A stretch of DNA of 64,000 nucleotides from Chondrosia reniformis (Eukaryota; Porifera; Demospongiae; Chondrillida; Chondrillidae). Made by a program: the position numbers and the translations under genes. The notes under the pieces were generated by a model. That model saw nothing but the letters and a program-made list of their open reading frames with translations. It made no database searches and was not told where the DNA came from. Each line of letters begins with the position of its first letter. The first letter of the stretch is position 1. Location: assembly GCA_947172415.1 (NCBI GenBank), contig OX359190.1:8308001-8372000 (forward strand). Reading direction: 5' to 3'. Below, piece after piece: positions 11,701-23,455 of this stretch.

Positions 11701-12048
11701 CCATATCTTTTTATAAATGATGGTAGGTAGTCAAGTGTAACTAAACATTGATTTTCAATTTGGTATATATTGTTTTTTTGGCCATCCCTACTTTATAGAG
11801 GGTACTACTGTATGTATATCAATGTGGTGGTAAAAATGAATGATAAAGCCACTTTGAATCGAATTCTATATAACCAACTGAAATTTCTAAAACATTTGAA
11901 TTATTTTGAATTCTTACAGAGCTGCATAACAATTGTAGCTATAGACTATATGTTATCCTAAAGAATATAGTTGACCTGCCTATTCTTGTTATACTAATGC
12001 TTAATCTGTGTTCCTACTATAATGCAGCATCTGTCTTATAAGAACTCT
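8746..12048. repeat. diverged array unit between genes 1 and 2
   Basis: Eroded aralar-intron-like sequence at 8760-9400, then the flank block ending in the ctaattttctctgaag motif near 9905. A segment at about 10020-10440 (tatctttggaaatggtcatt onward) recurs at 29470-29930 and 50530-50860. It keeps an 87-codon open frame in all three copies, but shows no family signature and I do not call it a gene. The 402-bp element at 11133-11534 is inserted near the end. Confidence 0.6.
11133..11534. mobile_element. 402-bp non-autonomous TIR element (MITE) with verified empty site
   Basis: Perfect 14-bp terminal inverted repeats CATAGTTGCCAACT / AGTTGGCAACTATG are flanked by the 6-bp direct repeat TGCATG. 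The paralogous position at about 58330 reads gtgccttgcatggtagaac without the insert. The element is clearly richer in GC than its surroundings, with repeated CCCGG motifs near the left end. No transposase is present and the superfamily is not assigned. Confidence 0.85.
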
Positions 12049-12654
12049 TTATCTTGCCGACTCTAGTTCACATTCTATTTTGTTAGTTTCGCATGCAGCT
12101 ACAGCAATATCGTTGTCCTCAGCTTTTTCAAGACATTCTACCAACTCTTCATCACAATCTCCAGGTACTCCAGAGAATTGCTCCCTAAACAACTCACAAA
12201 ATGCTTTTCCTTCTTCCAGCAATTTTGGGTAGGTGTCAATGTGTTCGTCAATTACACATAAGGCAATCTCACTTTCGCATTCATTCAAGTCAACAGAAGG
12301 AATTGCTTCCGCCTCCTCTTCCTTTTCATGTTCACATTCTACAAAATCTTCAAAACAGCTACCATGCCTTTTAAGTTCTGAGTGTCTCTTTTTGGCTCCC
12401 CCACAAAATGCTGGCAAGCTGCAGAACCGTTTAGATACCTTGGAGATTTCATCTTTGGTGAAATATGCTAAGAGACATTCAATTACTTCCCTTTCACATT
12501 CTTCAACAGATTGACTTTCCTCACATTCTTCCATCTGTACATAGCAATCAATGTCTCTCTTCATGGTTACCTTTGCATTGTGATCAGTTGCTGGAGCCCC
12601 ATTAGTGATGACATTTGCTCCCAGTAGAGTAAGGAACAGGATCATTCCCTTCAT
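12049..12654 (-). CDS. secreted acidic cysteine-rich protein, gene 2 (beta class)
   Basis: 201 aa with the same architecture as gene 1: signal peptide ending APA at 20-22, then a short propeptide-like stretch closed by KR at 32-33, just before the first Cys at 37. All 15 cysteines and six CX6C pairs are kept. Beta class is defined by CYVQMEEC at the first pair; gene 10 is its only close relative. The acidic tract is broken up (EHEKEEEAEAIPS), unlike the Glu run of most copies, and the linker reads KKRHSELKRHGSC. The TATA box is 85 bp upstream of the ATG. The KR suggests convertase or furin-like trimming of a propeptide, which is inference from sequence only. Function unknown. Confidence 0.88.
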   Translation of the reverse strand: MKGMILFLTLLGANVITNGAPATDHNAKVTMKRDIDCYVQMEECEESQSVEECEREVIECLLAYFTKDEISKVSKRFCSLPAFCGGAKKRHSELKRHGSCFEDFVECEHEKEEEAEAIPSVDLNECESEIALCVIDEHIDTYPKLLEEGKAFCELFREQFSGVPGDCDEELVECLEKAEDNDIAVAACETNKIECELESAR

Positions 12655-12945
12655 TTTTGTGACTGTTATGAAGATAATACCTATTAATTTTCACTGCAGT
12701 ATAAAATACCAAGTTTCAAATCTATACCAAGTTAAACTCTTTTATAGGAGAATATATTAACTGTTTTTATATTGTATTATTATAATTAGCTAGCTAGTAT
12801 ATATTTGCATAGCTGAGTATCCTTATTATGTACTAAGTAGAGGTAAGCTCTTGCTAGTGATTATACGGAATTTTCTAGGAAAGCGTGGGCAAATGAGGGG
12901 AGGAGTTAAGGCTTCATGGAGAATATACTATATATAGAGCAAATT
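12655..12945 (-). promoter_or_regulatory. promoter of gene 2
   Basis: The TATA box TATAAAAG is at 12739-12746. The conserved block with GCGTGGGC at about 12883-12890 and the G-rich motif is intact. Confidence 0.75.
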
Positions 12946-15109
12946 ACAAAATACCATAGTAATCAGTACCTAATTGATAATATAAATAATTCATATGGTT
13001 GGACCTCATTCATTCAATCATTCATTCATTTCATCATGTGTCTTAGTTAATACATCTCATTCAATGTTTTGGTACCAAAAGTGTGTATAATATTGTCGTG
13101 GTAATTTACTAAATTGAAGAAGAAGGGTGCTGTTGAAAACAGAAGTATCTTCAAACTTGGTGCTTGTGTACATGCCTGTCTTGGAAGTGTGTCCTTGTAG
13201 CCATAATTGGTGAAGGCTTAATGCACCCAGGCAGTTAATTGAGCTATGTACGTACCTGGGTGGACGGCTTTACAAGTGGTGATTGTTTATATAATTATAT
13301 GTGTCCAGGTATAGTCCTGTGCACTGCATGGTTGGTATTTATCTACACCTAAACTATATGCATAGGCACTCTAGTAATAATAATAATAATAACACCCCTA
13401 GATGTAGCATCAAGAGCCAAGGATTCACAAAAGATCAAGAAAGAGACAAAGACTCCCAGAGTCACTGAAGGGTGAAATTCCCCAAAACAGCTGTCTGGTC
13501 CAGCGGCAAAAGAAGACATAGATGAGTACTCTTATCAGGTTTAGTTCCCTATATATAGCCTTTTTTAATTTATTACAGAGTAGGCATAGCATGTAGGAAA
13601 ATGTTTACAAAGGTACCTTAGACAAGCTCCTTTCTATATACATGCAGATAGCCTGATATTTTTAATATTGTTTTTCTTACCCATTTTCTATACTGGTGTT
13701 AATTAGTCTTAGTTCTACAGATATAATATATATACAGTACTCTCTAGATTTGAGCTATATAAATTGAACATATATGTATATAGCATTCTCCATGTATCCA
13801 GTGACTCCCCTTAATAATATAAAGTAATTTTCAGATCAATGTAATAAGCAGAGGTACATGTACCATTTATACATTTTATAACTGATTTAAGTTGCTTGAA
13901 GTAATGGAGGAACTTAAATTGCTGAAGCCATAATACAATGTGGTTTAAACTACATAAACCACTATATATTAGGAAATCAAATCTTGACTCTCAAAAAAGC
14001 AAGCACTAAACAGAATCTATATATATATTTACCATGCAGTCAATCAGGTTCTATAGAGCTGTATTAATTTTTATACATGAAGAACTATAAATAACATTTG
14101 TAATAAACACTAGCTCTTCGACATATAAACGACTGTATATATATGTTTGCCAGTATATACGTACGTCTAAATTGAATATCATTCCCACATGCAATGAAGT
14201 TGAAAACTGTTCTCAAAATTTCAATTGCAGTTAATGAAGAACATGTACGTTGTTGTTGTGTTCTAAGTGGTGCTAAAATAGTGGCCTATATATAGCTACA
14301 GGAGTTATAGCTATATAAGATAGATTATTCTAATTAGGATCTTAGCCATTATATGGATAAGAGGATAATCGAATTGGCATCACACGGGTACCCAATTGCA
14401 AGCAACACTATATATATAAGACTACTGATCTCAATCATACAGTCACAGATGTACATACTGAACAGCATGGAGGGGGAGCTAATGTTTGATTTAGGGAACA
14501 AAAACTATACTGTTCTAATTAAGTATCAAGAGAAGGTTGATCTGTGCTTGGGGGCAAGGATAAAAGCACTTGCTAGAATCTATAGTGCATGGTAGACTGG
14601 TTTTGATAATGACATAAAGAGGAAGAGCTAGGACAGTCACTCTTGCCTGAGAGCCAAAAGCTCTCCTCCAGCAGTACCCCGTACATCACCCATGGATAAA
14701 ACCTACCAGACCTTGGGCCAGGATACATGTGGGCTTTGTTGGCCCCTTTCAGGGCAAATCTCACCCCTTAGCAGCGAGACTGAAAATGGCCTCCCATCTA
14801 GTTAACCTCAAGTGAATTGAACAATGGCCATTAATAGAAAGTTTTCTTTAAATGTACAATTAAGGGAAGAAAAGTGTACAAGAATAAAAAATAAGGTGTT
14901 TTAGGTAAATCATAAAATTATAACTGTGTTCCATGCACTTTTTTATTTTCTTTTTATGGATTGACTTGTCCCCCCCTTGGATATGTTGAGAATTCTATTT
15001 TACATGTACATCAAAATAGGCCTTTATAAAAGCTTCAATGACACAATAAATGATAATATGAAATGAACAATAAATGATAATATAAAATGCACAATATTCT
15101 ATACAACAA

Positions 15110-15386
15110 TTTTTCTAGGCATTCTAGTCCATAAGCATGCCTCCTATTGTTTCTAAATCATCAGTTTTTGTGGTGATATGATTGCAATTTTAATCAAGTA
15201 AGAAAGATTTTTCGCCAAATTTATTCTCAAACAGGTTTTGATCATTTTTATCTGTGAAAAGCTTCATTCCACTGATGCTGTCCCAACTGGAATTGTCATG
15301 CAAATATTAGCCAGGGTATTCAAATTAGGGAACATTGCTTTGAGCATTTCAATTGTTACAAGATAGTTTAGAGCTAAAGTAGCCAC
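15110..15386 (-). pseudogene. hAT transposase C-terminal (dimerisation) domain remnant
   Basis: Minus-strand reading gives ALNYLV, then MFPNLNTLANIC, then IPVGTASVE followed by a TGA stop where the better copy (56699-56995) has Arg, then SFSQIKMIK. IPV-x-x-ASVERSFS is the hallmark of the hAT C-terminal dimerisation region. The copy is dead. Confidence 0.7.
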
Positions 15387-15699
15387 AAATATCCTTACTC
15401 AAAGTGAAGCAAAGAAGACTTAGTACAGAAAGCTTGCAGACTATGTGCATATACTAGTCAGCTTCTAATTTATAGATAAAACCTACCAGACCTTGGGCCA
15501 GAATACATGTGGGCTTTGTTGGCCCTTTTCAGGGCAAGTCCCACCTCTTAGCAGTGAATGTACGTGTTCTTTCCAAGTGTCCGGTGATTTATAAGATGTC
15601 TAACTAATACCACAACTAGTAAGACATTGAGGTCTTAAAGGCCCCCAGTTAACAACCACAATGAATTTGATGTACCTTGAGAGTGAACTAAGATATTAA

Positions 15700-15925
15700 T
15701 GTTTCACTACATTCACACATATGCCTGGCTTCTAAGTTATAGACCATTTTGTAACTTGCTGATAACACTCAGTAAGACTGCGACTCTGTTTTCTGTGGCA
15801 ACTGTATTCGTGGCCATAAAGAACTGGACACACTCTAAATAGGAAGATACAAACTCTGAAACTGTTGTTCCACTGTAGCCATCCTTGTTGCCAAATGTGA
15901 TATCGTGGGTTCAATCTAATGAGGT
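15700..15925 (-). pseudogene. possible Ty3/gypsy gag remnant
   Basis: One minus-strand frame reads EFVSSYLECVQFFMATNTVA then RVAVLLSVIS. A frameshift gives SYKMVYNL. This resembles the gag pattern of a helix with FF-x-A-N followed by K-x-A-x-LLS-x-x-G...Y-x-L-x-x-L. Copies lie at about 30945-31170 and 51340-51550. Another frame is open for 75 codons, but I regard it as a shadow. Assignment is by pattern only. Confidence 0.4.
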
Positions 15926-17794
15926 GGCAATCGTGCAACATAAGAATCAACTTATACACAGCTATAGCTCATTCAATCAACTAACTGCTTACAGTAAAAT
16001 AACACACATATTTAAATGACACATGACTCAACATAGTTACACAACATTACAAGAGTAAATTGTCACAAATTCAAAATGTAAAGCGCAACTAAAGTGACAT
16101 CAGCTTTAACTGATTGAAACCTAATTAAAGAGAGCACAAGTATATCCAAAAGTTTGATAACAGATCTATATAGCTGTAGATATTACCAACACAAAGCCAT
16201 ATAAAAAGTTAGATACAGAATGAGTTAGTGTACTTATCGTGATTCCCCAGGCCTGCATAGATCGTGATTTCCTAATTGCAAACTTGCATGAGAATGACCT
16301 AAAGATTTCCTAATTGTGGTTCAGTGGTTTATTACATCCCATGGGCCAATTTTTAAGTTCCTTGCTTCAAATCCCATTTCGTATTGTGTAACAGTTGGTA
16401 GAGTGTGGATCGTAACTAATTTTCTCTGAGAAGAAAATTCACCATTGAATGATGCTCTGATAGCTTGCATGCTTAATTAGAGGTAATAATTCATAAGGTG
16501 CGTGAAGCACATGAATATGATTGATGCCATTAGTCTTCATAAAACAGTCTAATTCACTTGAGGTTAACTAGATGGGAGGCCATTTTCACTCTCACTGCTA
16601 AGAGGTGAGACTTGTACTGAAAGGGGCCAACAAAGCCCACATGTATCCTCGCCCAAGGTCTGGTAGGCTATATCCATACATGGGTGATGCATGGGGTACT
16701 GCAGGAGGAGAGCTTTTGGCTATCTGGCAAGAGTGACTACCTCTACCTCTTGTATCTGTAATATGTATCTCCTTAAATGTTGGACACAAAGCTAACCAGA
16801 GGTATTCAACTTTGCACTCCATTTGTCAGCTCTCCAATGGATACTGTTACAGGTCAGCCTGACAGGGTGTTTACACACTCAATATTATCAAAGGTATCCA
16901 TACCTGGATGTGTACAGACACATGTACGTGGCCTTTGGGTTACAGACCATCTTGGTACATTGTGCACAAGGCATTTCTAACTGAAGTCTTAGTATATCAT
17001 TATCCTTTATTGTGAGTAAGCAAAGCGTACATACATTCCTCAGGTAACCTAGGGTGGAACAGGTCTATAGGTTATCCTGATTGGCACACTTAAAAGTCAC
17101 AGACCGACGGTCTCTTGAATGGTGGGGTGTGGAGTGTTCTGCATGTAGAACTGTATATAATTGATGAAGCCATTAGGGCAGCATTCAATAAAGAATTATC
17201 TTCAGAGAAACTTAGCTACTCTACCAGCCTTTCTACAGTTCCATCTGATAAGGCACACACATGAATATGATACCACATACATATACCACATACCACCATA
17301 TACCACCACATTCAACACCACAACAATTGTCTTATTCTCGGGCTACTTGGAATTTGAATGGCAGTTTTGGTCTCACCATTTTACATGCATGATCCTGCTT
17401 ATATATAAGTTCAAAATATAATATCATATGGACCCACATACATATGCATGTTCATGCAGGGAGTTTTCTACACTAGTCTTATATATATAAAATATATAAT
17501 AAAATATATTTTATGTACATGCATGGGTACTTTAATAATAATAATATATAATATATAAAAAGCTGTATATATTTAATTGCTGATGAAGGCCCCTTTGGGT
17601 TGAAAAATATATTCTTTTCTAAAGAATTCATTGTTACTGAAGCTTGCTATAATTTGTGATCCCAACAACTATATACTCCATATCTTTATATAAATGATGG
17701 TAGGTAGTCAAGTGTAACTAAACATTACATTCAATTTGTTATATTGATTGTTGATTAATTTGGTTTACATTGAATAGGGTGCACCATATATATA

Positions 17795-18039
17795 AGAGAA
17801 CAATAAAAACTTTCTACAAAAATTGTGAAGATGTAGGGATGGCACAAAAAGCAGAGAAACAAGAAAGAGATGTTACACAGTGAAGCATTAGCTATATATG
17901 CATGAATCATACAACACCCTTGCTTGCAGGATTCATGTATAGCTAATGCTTCACTGTGTAACATCCCTTTCTTGTTTCTCTGCTTTTTGTGCCATCCCTA
18001 CATCTTCACAATTTTTGTAGAAAATTTTTATTGTTCTCT
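17795..18039. mobile_element. hairpin (foldback) element, copy A
   Basis: Arms of about 110 bp (beginning agagaacaataaaaa, ending attgttctct) surround a loop of about 20 nt near 17910-17930. The empty site is seen in units such as 7580, where caccata runs straight into ttgttttttagcc. Confidence 0.85.
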
Positions 18040-18538
18040 AGTTTCTGTACTTTTTATAGAGCATAAGCTAGGAATTTGTTGTATTTTAAACCACTTTGGT
18101 TTTGCAATTTACGACTGAATATGACGTCATTAAAATGGCGAATTTATTGAGGTCTTGACTCTGGGGCCATGAAAACTGTCATACTCAATAATAGCGTTAT
18201 CGCTCTCGCTTCTACAAAAGAATACAGCTCGGAAAATTTAGAGTATTTTCGCTTATGAAGTAGTCCGAAGGCTTATTTCGTTTTTTAGTTACAGCGGGCG
18301 AAGAAGATGAAGAAGAAGAAAACGAAAATGGGAGATTTCAAAGTTCGTTCATTTGCCAACGATACACGGTTGCTTGCCTTCAAGGCCAATTTATAGCATG
18401 GCTGTTCTATATTTAACTCTACATAGTCTCGTATCGGCGATTTTCAGCCTAATTCGGAATTTCGCTCCTATACCAATGTATGGGGAAAACGAAACAACCA
18501 GTACCATCCCTACATAGAGAGTACTACCGTACTCTCTG
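18040..18538. mobile_element. TE-derived segment ending in palindromic terminus
   Basis: Inserted with the adjacent hairpin element between caccata and ttgtttttttttggccatcc. It contains a CRE-like atgacgtcatt near 18121 and a GA-rich run near 18300. It ends in AGAGAGTACTACCGTACTCT, the same terminal palindrome as the transposon at 43241-43262. There is no coding frame. A near-identical copy lies at about 36229-36730. Confidence 0.6.
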
Positions 18539-18830
18539 ATATTGTTTTTTTTTGGCCATCCCTACCTAGAGGATACTACTGTATGTATATATCAATGTGG
18601 TGGTAAACTTGAAATGAATGATAAAGCCACTTTGAATTGAATTCTATATAACCAACTGAAATTTCTAAAACATTGAATTATTTTGAATTCTTACAGAGCT
18701 GCATAACAATTGTACTACATAGTTATAGACTATATGTTATCCTAAAGAATAGTTGACCTGTCTATTCTTGCTGTACTAATGCTTAATCTGTGTTCCTACT
18801 ATAATGCAGCATCTGTCTTATAAGAACTCT

Positions 18831-19436
18831 TTATCTTGCCGACTCCAGTTCACAATCCATAAAGACAGTATCGCATGTAGCTACAGCAATTTCGTTACCA
18901 TCAGCTATTTCAAGACATTCTTCCAACTCTTTATCACAATCTCTAGGTTCTTCAGGGGTTTGCTCCCTAAACGCCTCACAATATGCTTTTCCTTCTTCCA
19001 GCAAGTTTGGGTAGGTGTCAATGTGTTCGTCGATTAAACATAACAAAAGCTCACTTTGGCATTCAGTTATGTCATTAAGAGGAATTTCTTCCTCCTCTTC
19101 TTCATTTTCATGTCCACATTCTATAAAATCTTCATAACAGCTAGCATGCTTTTTAATTTCTGAGTGTCTCTTTTTGGCTCCCCCACAAAATGCTGGCAAG
19201 CTACAGAACCTTTCATTGTACTTGTACACTTCATCTTCGGTGAAATATGCTAAGGAACATTCCAATAATTCCTTTTCACATTCTTCAAGAGATTGACTTT
19301 CCTCACATTTTTGAAGTTGATCTAAACAATTAGCATCTCTCTTCAGGGTTACCTTTGCATGGTGATCAGTTGCTGGAGCCCCATTAGTGATGACATTTGT
19401 TGCCAGTAGGGTAAGGAACAAGATCATTCCCTTCAT
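18831..19436 (-). CDS. secreted acidic cysteine-rich protein, gene 3 (gamma class)
   Basis: 201 aa from the conserved MKGM start. An in-frame upstream ATG at 19500-19502 would add 22 residues (MKLGIYCSENINRY...), but they would spoil the signal peptide and are absent from most paralogues, so I start at MKGM. Gamma class: KR then DANCLDQLQKC at the first pair, with 15 cysteines and six CX6C pairs as in gene 1. The Glu run lies between the second module's first two Cys pairs. The C-terminus has CDTVFMDC, shared with delta genes 4 and 7. TATA is 86 bp upstream. Gene 6 is its closest relative but differs at the 3' end. Function unknown. Confidence 0.87.
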   Translation of the reverse strand: MKGMILFLTLLATNVITNGAPATDHHAKVTLKRDANCLDQLQKCEESQSLEECEKELLECSLAYFTEDEVYKYNERFCSLPAFCGGAKKRHSEIKKHASCYEDFIECGHENEEEEEEIPLNDITECQSELLLCLIDEHIDTYPNLLEEGKAYCEAFREQTPEEPRDCDKELEECLEIADGNEIAVATCDTVFMDCELESAR

Positions 19437-19725
19437 TTTTGAGCCTGTTATGAAGATAATATACCTATTGATATTCTCACTGCAGTATATGCCAAGTTTC
19501 AAATCTATACCAAGTTACACTCTTTTATAGGAGAATCTATAGTTATATATATTAACTGTTTTTATATTGTAGTATATATTTATTTAGCCGGGCATCCTTA
19601 TTATGTACAAAGTAGAGCTAAACTCTTGCTAGTGATTATACGGAAATTTCTAGGAAAGCGTGGGCAAATGTGGGGAGGAGTTAAGGCTTCATGGAGGATA
19701 TACTATATATAGTGCAAGTTACAAA
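19437..19725 (-). promoter_or_regulatory. promoter of gene 3
   Basis: The TATA box TATAAAAG is at 19522-19529. The conserved upstream block with GCGTGGGC lies near 19657, with a slight variant G-rich motif (TGTGGGGAGGAG). Confidence 0.72.
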
Positions 19726-22586
19726 ATACCATAGTAAATCAGTACCTAATTGATAATGTTACTAATTCATACGGTTAAACCTCATTCATTCTAAACTGTA
19801 TAGTACTATTATAATAGTGGCATGGTAAATATAGAATGCAAAAACCCTCCTAGGAGCCATATAAATTGTGCCTTATAACAAATGTACAGTATTGCCTTAA
19901 ATTACAGTAAATCTACAGTCTAGCACCTGGCCGATAAACCTCGAATAACAATGTGTAATTAATAAATGAATGAATAAATGAATTTCTCAGACAGCTGTAT
20001 CTCCAATGCTGGTGGTATATATGTTTAATCCCTTACAACATTATACATATATAAAAGTGGTAATACTACAGTTAGGCAATAATATTAATTAATTTATAAT
20101 ATATGTAATTCATATGGCTGGACCTAGAAACAGAATGGGCATATAATATACGTATATGAACTTGTATCCTTATGTGTATCTATTCTAAACTGTATAATAT
20201 ACGTGGTGCTGTGGTATAGAATTTAAACACCCTCCTAGGAGCCATGAATTGCACATTGTTTAGTCATTTACATAAAATTACAGTATATACAATGTCAACG
20301 TGGTAGATCTATAATTATAAATGTAAGATTGTCATATAGCCCCTGCTGATAATCATAATGTTATGTGTAAGACATAGGTATTCATTTTACCCTTAACATT
20401 ATATTTAATATATGACCTACATTCCATTCATTTCATTATGTATCCTAAGTTAACATCTCATTCAACTTTTTGGTGCCAAAAAGGTGTATATATACATTTG
20501 TCATGGTAATTTACTGAATTGAAGGGTGCTATTGAAAACACAAGTATATCTCCAAACTTGGTGCTTGTACACCATAGTAGGCTTATATATTTCTTTCATT
20601 TGGTTGGTAAGTAATTCTTGTGTAGGTAAAAGCTAGAGCTGGTCAACAAACATACAGTGGAATTGTAGATTGTGCTAGGAAGATTTACAAGGCAGAAGGA
20701 TTTAGGGCTTTCTGGAAAGGAGCCCCAGGTAACAGCATGCAAGATCAGATGCATATATCTATTTGTAGATATAGATTCATCGTCGTACCTGTAATGGATT
20801 CCTCCAAGCTAAATTCACCCTCTAAGATTACTGTACATATATAGTATACTTGGCTGCTGGTACCTTTTAATAGGTCAATTGAAATTAAGTTACACTTTAA
20901 CATGACAGACTTCATCTGTAAAACATTTAATATACATGTATTTTTAAACTGTAAAATTTGTTTGAAGTAAGGAACCTATTTGCCTTATATGATACAATGT
21001 CCTATAATCTAGAGAACCACAATTAGGAAATCACTATGTAGACTCTCACGTATGCATTTTAGAACCCCTGCACTTTAGTTCTCTATAGGCTTTTTACAGA
21101 GTAGGCATAGCATGTAGGAAAATGGTATATTACATTTTTCACTTGTATTCCTTTTTTGCATACAGCTAGAGTTTTCCGATCCTCTCCTCAATTTGGTGTT
21201 ACTCTCTTAACTTATGAACTCCTTCAGAGAATGTTTCCTGTGGACTTTTGAGCCAAAAAGTATGTTTTTAAATTGTTAATATGCGGCATGACAAATGAGT
21301 ATGTACACATGCTAGGGATTTCTTCTAACTGTGCCAAACGTATCTTTGAGATGGTTCATTAGTCACTGAAGAAGACTCCTAGGGTCAAAACCTCCAAATC
21401 TTTAAAGAAATAACTGTGCCTATAGACGTTCAAAAGTCTAAAAGATAAACCATCTCAAAGATAGTTTGTATGTCTTTACCAAAAATGTGCAATTCTTTCT
21501 TTGATATACATCATTATATACAATACATAATTTCTTTCTGACTGTGTGCCACCAGGGGAAGTACTGCCAATTTGACTCCGATGACATCACCACAGAACCC
21601 TGATTTGATTGGTGGATTTAGCTTAGCTAAAGCAAGCTTTGCAGCAACAGAAAGACAATACAATTTGGTGTTTCCATCTCGACCAATATCAAGATATTAA
21701 ATTAAATTATGTTTCCTATATTGTACCATTTAGGTTTTATAAACAGATTGTAGAATAATGCAAACACCTGTGATTTTACAATATTGTTATTATTTAATTT
21801 CAACCTGCTATAGACATTCAAATGATTGTGAGAAGCATACATGAAAATACTTGAAAAAAGGGGAGTTAAATGCACTGAGCTCATCATGAAAATACTTATT
21901 AAAATAATATGTTGGACCTATTTGTACATTGTGCAAAAACTTGTGTAGTAGTGTAGGCATCATAAATGCAGGCCTTTGGAAAAAAAAAATTAAATGAAGA
22001 ATATTCAAAGCTCAAGTTTGTAAAGTGTATTTCTTACAACTTCAAATTAAATGTATATAAAATTTCCAAGTTGCGAATGCACATCGCATATATATAATAA
22101 CACTCTATACGTATATACTTGTTCCCAGACAGCATATTATGTTCATTTAATTTTCATGTGAGGTATATAAACTTATTATGTATATGGGCTGTCATTATCT
22201 TGCCTAATGATCAGGTAACAGTCTTGTTCATTTCTGCAATTATATAATTTATATACTAAACATATTTAACCACGTTCTCCATAACTCTTTACATGCATGT
22301 CATCATTTGAAATATGCTACACTTGCTAAAGGTGCTAGTGTATCTGATGCAGGTTTTTTGCTACTGCCTGGTTAATTATAATTGCTGGCAATTTAAATGT
22401 ACATGTATTTACTGAAATTTCTAAAATATTAAATTATTTTGAATTCTTACAGAGCTGCATAACAATTGTACTACATAGTTATAGACTATATGTTATCCTA
22501 AAGAATAGTTGACCTGCCTATTCTTGCTATACTAATGCTTCATCTGTGTTCCTACTATAATGCAGCATCTGTCTTATAAGAACTCT
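19726..22586 (+). repeat. array unit carrying aralar fragment, genes 3 to 4
   Basis: From 19726 the sequence follows aralar intron 1, exons 2-4 (listed separately) and the 3' flank until about 22410. There it jumps directly to the actgaaatttctaaa block that precedes gene 4, omitting about 1.2 kb present in other units. Confidence 0.75.
20626..21700 (+). pseudogene. aralar 3'-exon fragment, copy 2 (nonsense)
   Basis: Exon equivalents lie at 20626-20728, 21166-21259 and 21556-21700, with splice sites conserved. The middle exon has GGA changed to TGA (21249-21251), giving a premature stop. The exon with PADVIK is absent, so it cannot encode a carrier. It is a by-product of the segmental duplication. 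Intron 3 contains the hammerhead-like fold (about 21341-21465). Confidence 0.9.
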
Positions 22587-23189
22587 TTATCTTGCCGACT
22601 CCAGTTCACACTCCATAAAGACAGTATCGCATGTAGCTACAGCAATTTCGTTACCATCAGCTATTTCAAGACATTCTTCCAACTCTTCATCACAATCTCC
22701 AGGTTCTTCAGGGACTTGCTCCCTAAACGCCTCACAAAATGCTTTTCCTTCTTCCAGCAAGTCTGAGTAGGTTTCAATGTGTTCGTTGATCATACATAAG
22801 ATACCTTCACTTTGGCATTCAGTAATGTCATTAAGAGGAATTTCTTCCTCCTCTTCTTCATTTTCATGTACACATTCTACAAGGTCTTCAAAACAGTCAC
22901 GATCCTTTTTAAGTGAGCTTCTCTTTTTGGCTCCCCCACAAAATACGGGCAAGCTACATAACCTTTCAGAGTACTTGTACATTTCATCTTCGGTGAAATA
23001 TGCTAAGGAACATTCCATTGCTTCCTTTTCACATTCTTCAACAGATTGACTTTCCTTACATTCTTCAAATTGTTCTAAGCAACCAGGATTTCTCTTCACG
23101 GTTACTTCTGCATGGTGATCAGTTGCTGGAGCCCCATTAGTGATGACATTTGCTCCCAGTAGAGTAAGGAACAGGATCATTCCCTTCAT
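22587..23189 (-). CDS. secreted acidic cysteine-rich protein, gene 4 (delta class)
   Basis: 200 aa. Delta class: KR at 32-33 followed by NPGCLEQFEEC at the first Cys pair. All 15 cysteines and six CX6C pairs are kept. The inter-module linker is shorter and different (KKRSSLKKDRDC instead of KKRHSEIKRHANC), so the second dibasic site becomes KK. The segment after the fourth pair reads INEHIETYSDLLEEGK, where alpha genes have IDEHIDTYP. TATA is only 70 bp upstream, because the leader lost about 15 bp seen in other copies. Gene 7 is its near twin and shares unit-level markers. Function unknown. Confidence 0.88.
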   Translation of the reverse strand: MKGMILFLTLLGANVITNGAPATDHHAEVTVKRNPGCLEQFEECKESQSVEECEKEAMECSLAYFTEDEMYKYSERLCSLPVFCGGAKKRSSLKKDRDCFEDLVECVHENEEEEEEIPLNDITECQSEGILCMINEHIETYSDLLEEGKAFCEAFREQVPEEPGDCDEELEECLEIADGNEIAVATCDTVFMECELESAR

Positions 23190-23455
23190 TTTTGTGCCTG
23201 TTATTGATTTTTACTGCGGTATAAAATGCCAAGTTTCAAATCTATACCAAGTTAAACTCTTTTATAGGAACTGTTTTTATATTGTATTATATAATTAGCT
23301 AGTACATATGTAATTAGTCAGGCATCCTTATTATGTACAAAGTAGAGCTAAGCTCTTGTTAGTGATTATACGGAAATTTCTAGGAAAGCGTGGGCAAATG
23401 AGGGGAAGAGTTAAGGCTTCATGGAGGATATACTATATATATATAGTGCAAGTTA
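23190..23455 (-). promoter_or_regulatory. promoter of gene 4
   Basis: The TATA box TATAAAAG is at 23259-23266. GCGTGGGC lies at about 23388. The G-rich motif is altered to GAGGGGAAGAG. Confidence 0.72.

Larger units (their letters stand above)
12946..18830. repeat. long diverged array unit between genes 2 and 3
   Basis: Holds, in order: eroded aralar-intron-like sequence and a short AAT run (13373-13391); a forward arm of a large inverted repeat (about 14350-14830); a hAT remnant; a gag-like remnant; the reverse arm (about 16260-16790); a small inverted flank block near 17150; a hairpin element; and a TE-derived segment to 18538. 14950-16500 is nearly identical to 30200-31740, and 16540-19790 to about 34600-38000, so these were duplicated recently. 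No intact gene is seen apart from those listed. Confidence 0.6.

Noticed and set aside
12233-12514. Plus-strand open frames opposite the cysteine-rich genes (also 22777-23049, 48646-48858, 59020-59328)
   Set aside because: They are mirror frames of the acidic coding sequence (Ser-rich because GAA/GAG reads as TTC/CTC). They lack their own promoter, and lengths vary between paralogues.
15732-15959. 75-codon minus-strand frame conserved at 30975-31202
   Set aside because: An alternative frame gives a better gag-like match, and conservation reflects recent duplication of the whole block.
19437-19502. Upstream in-frame ATG in genes 3, 6, 9 and 10
   Set aside because: It would place 20-22 non-conserved residues before the signal peptide and is absent from the other six genes; the leader is conserved as non-coding sequence.
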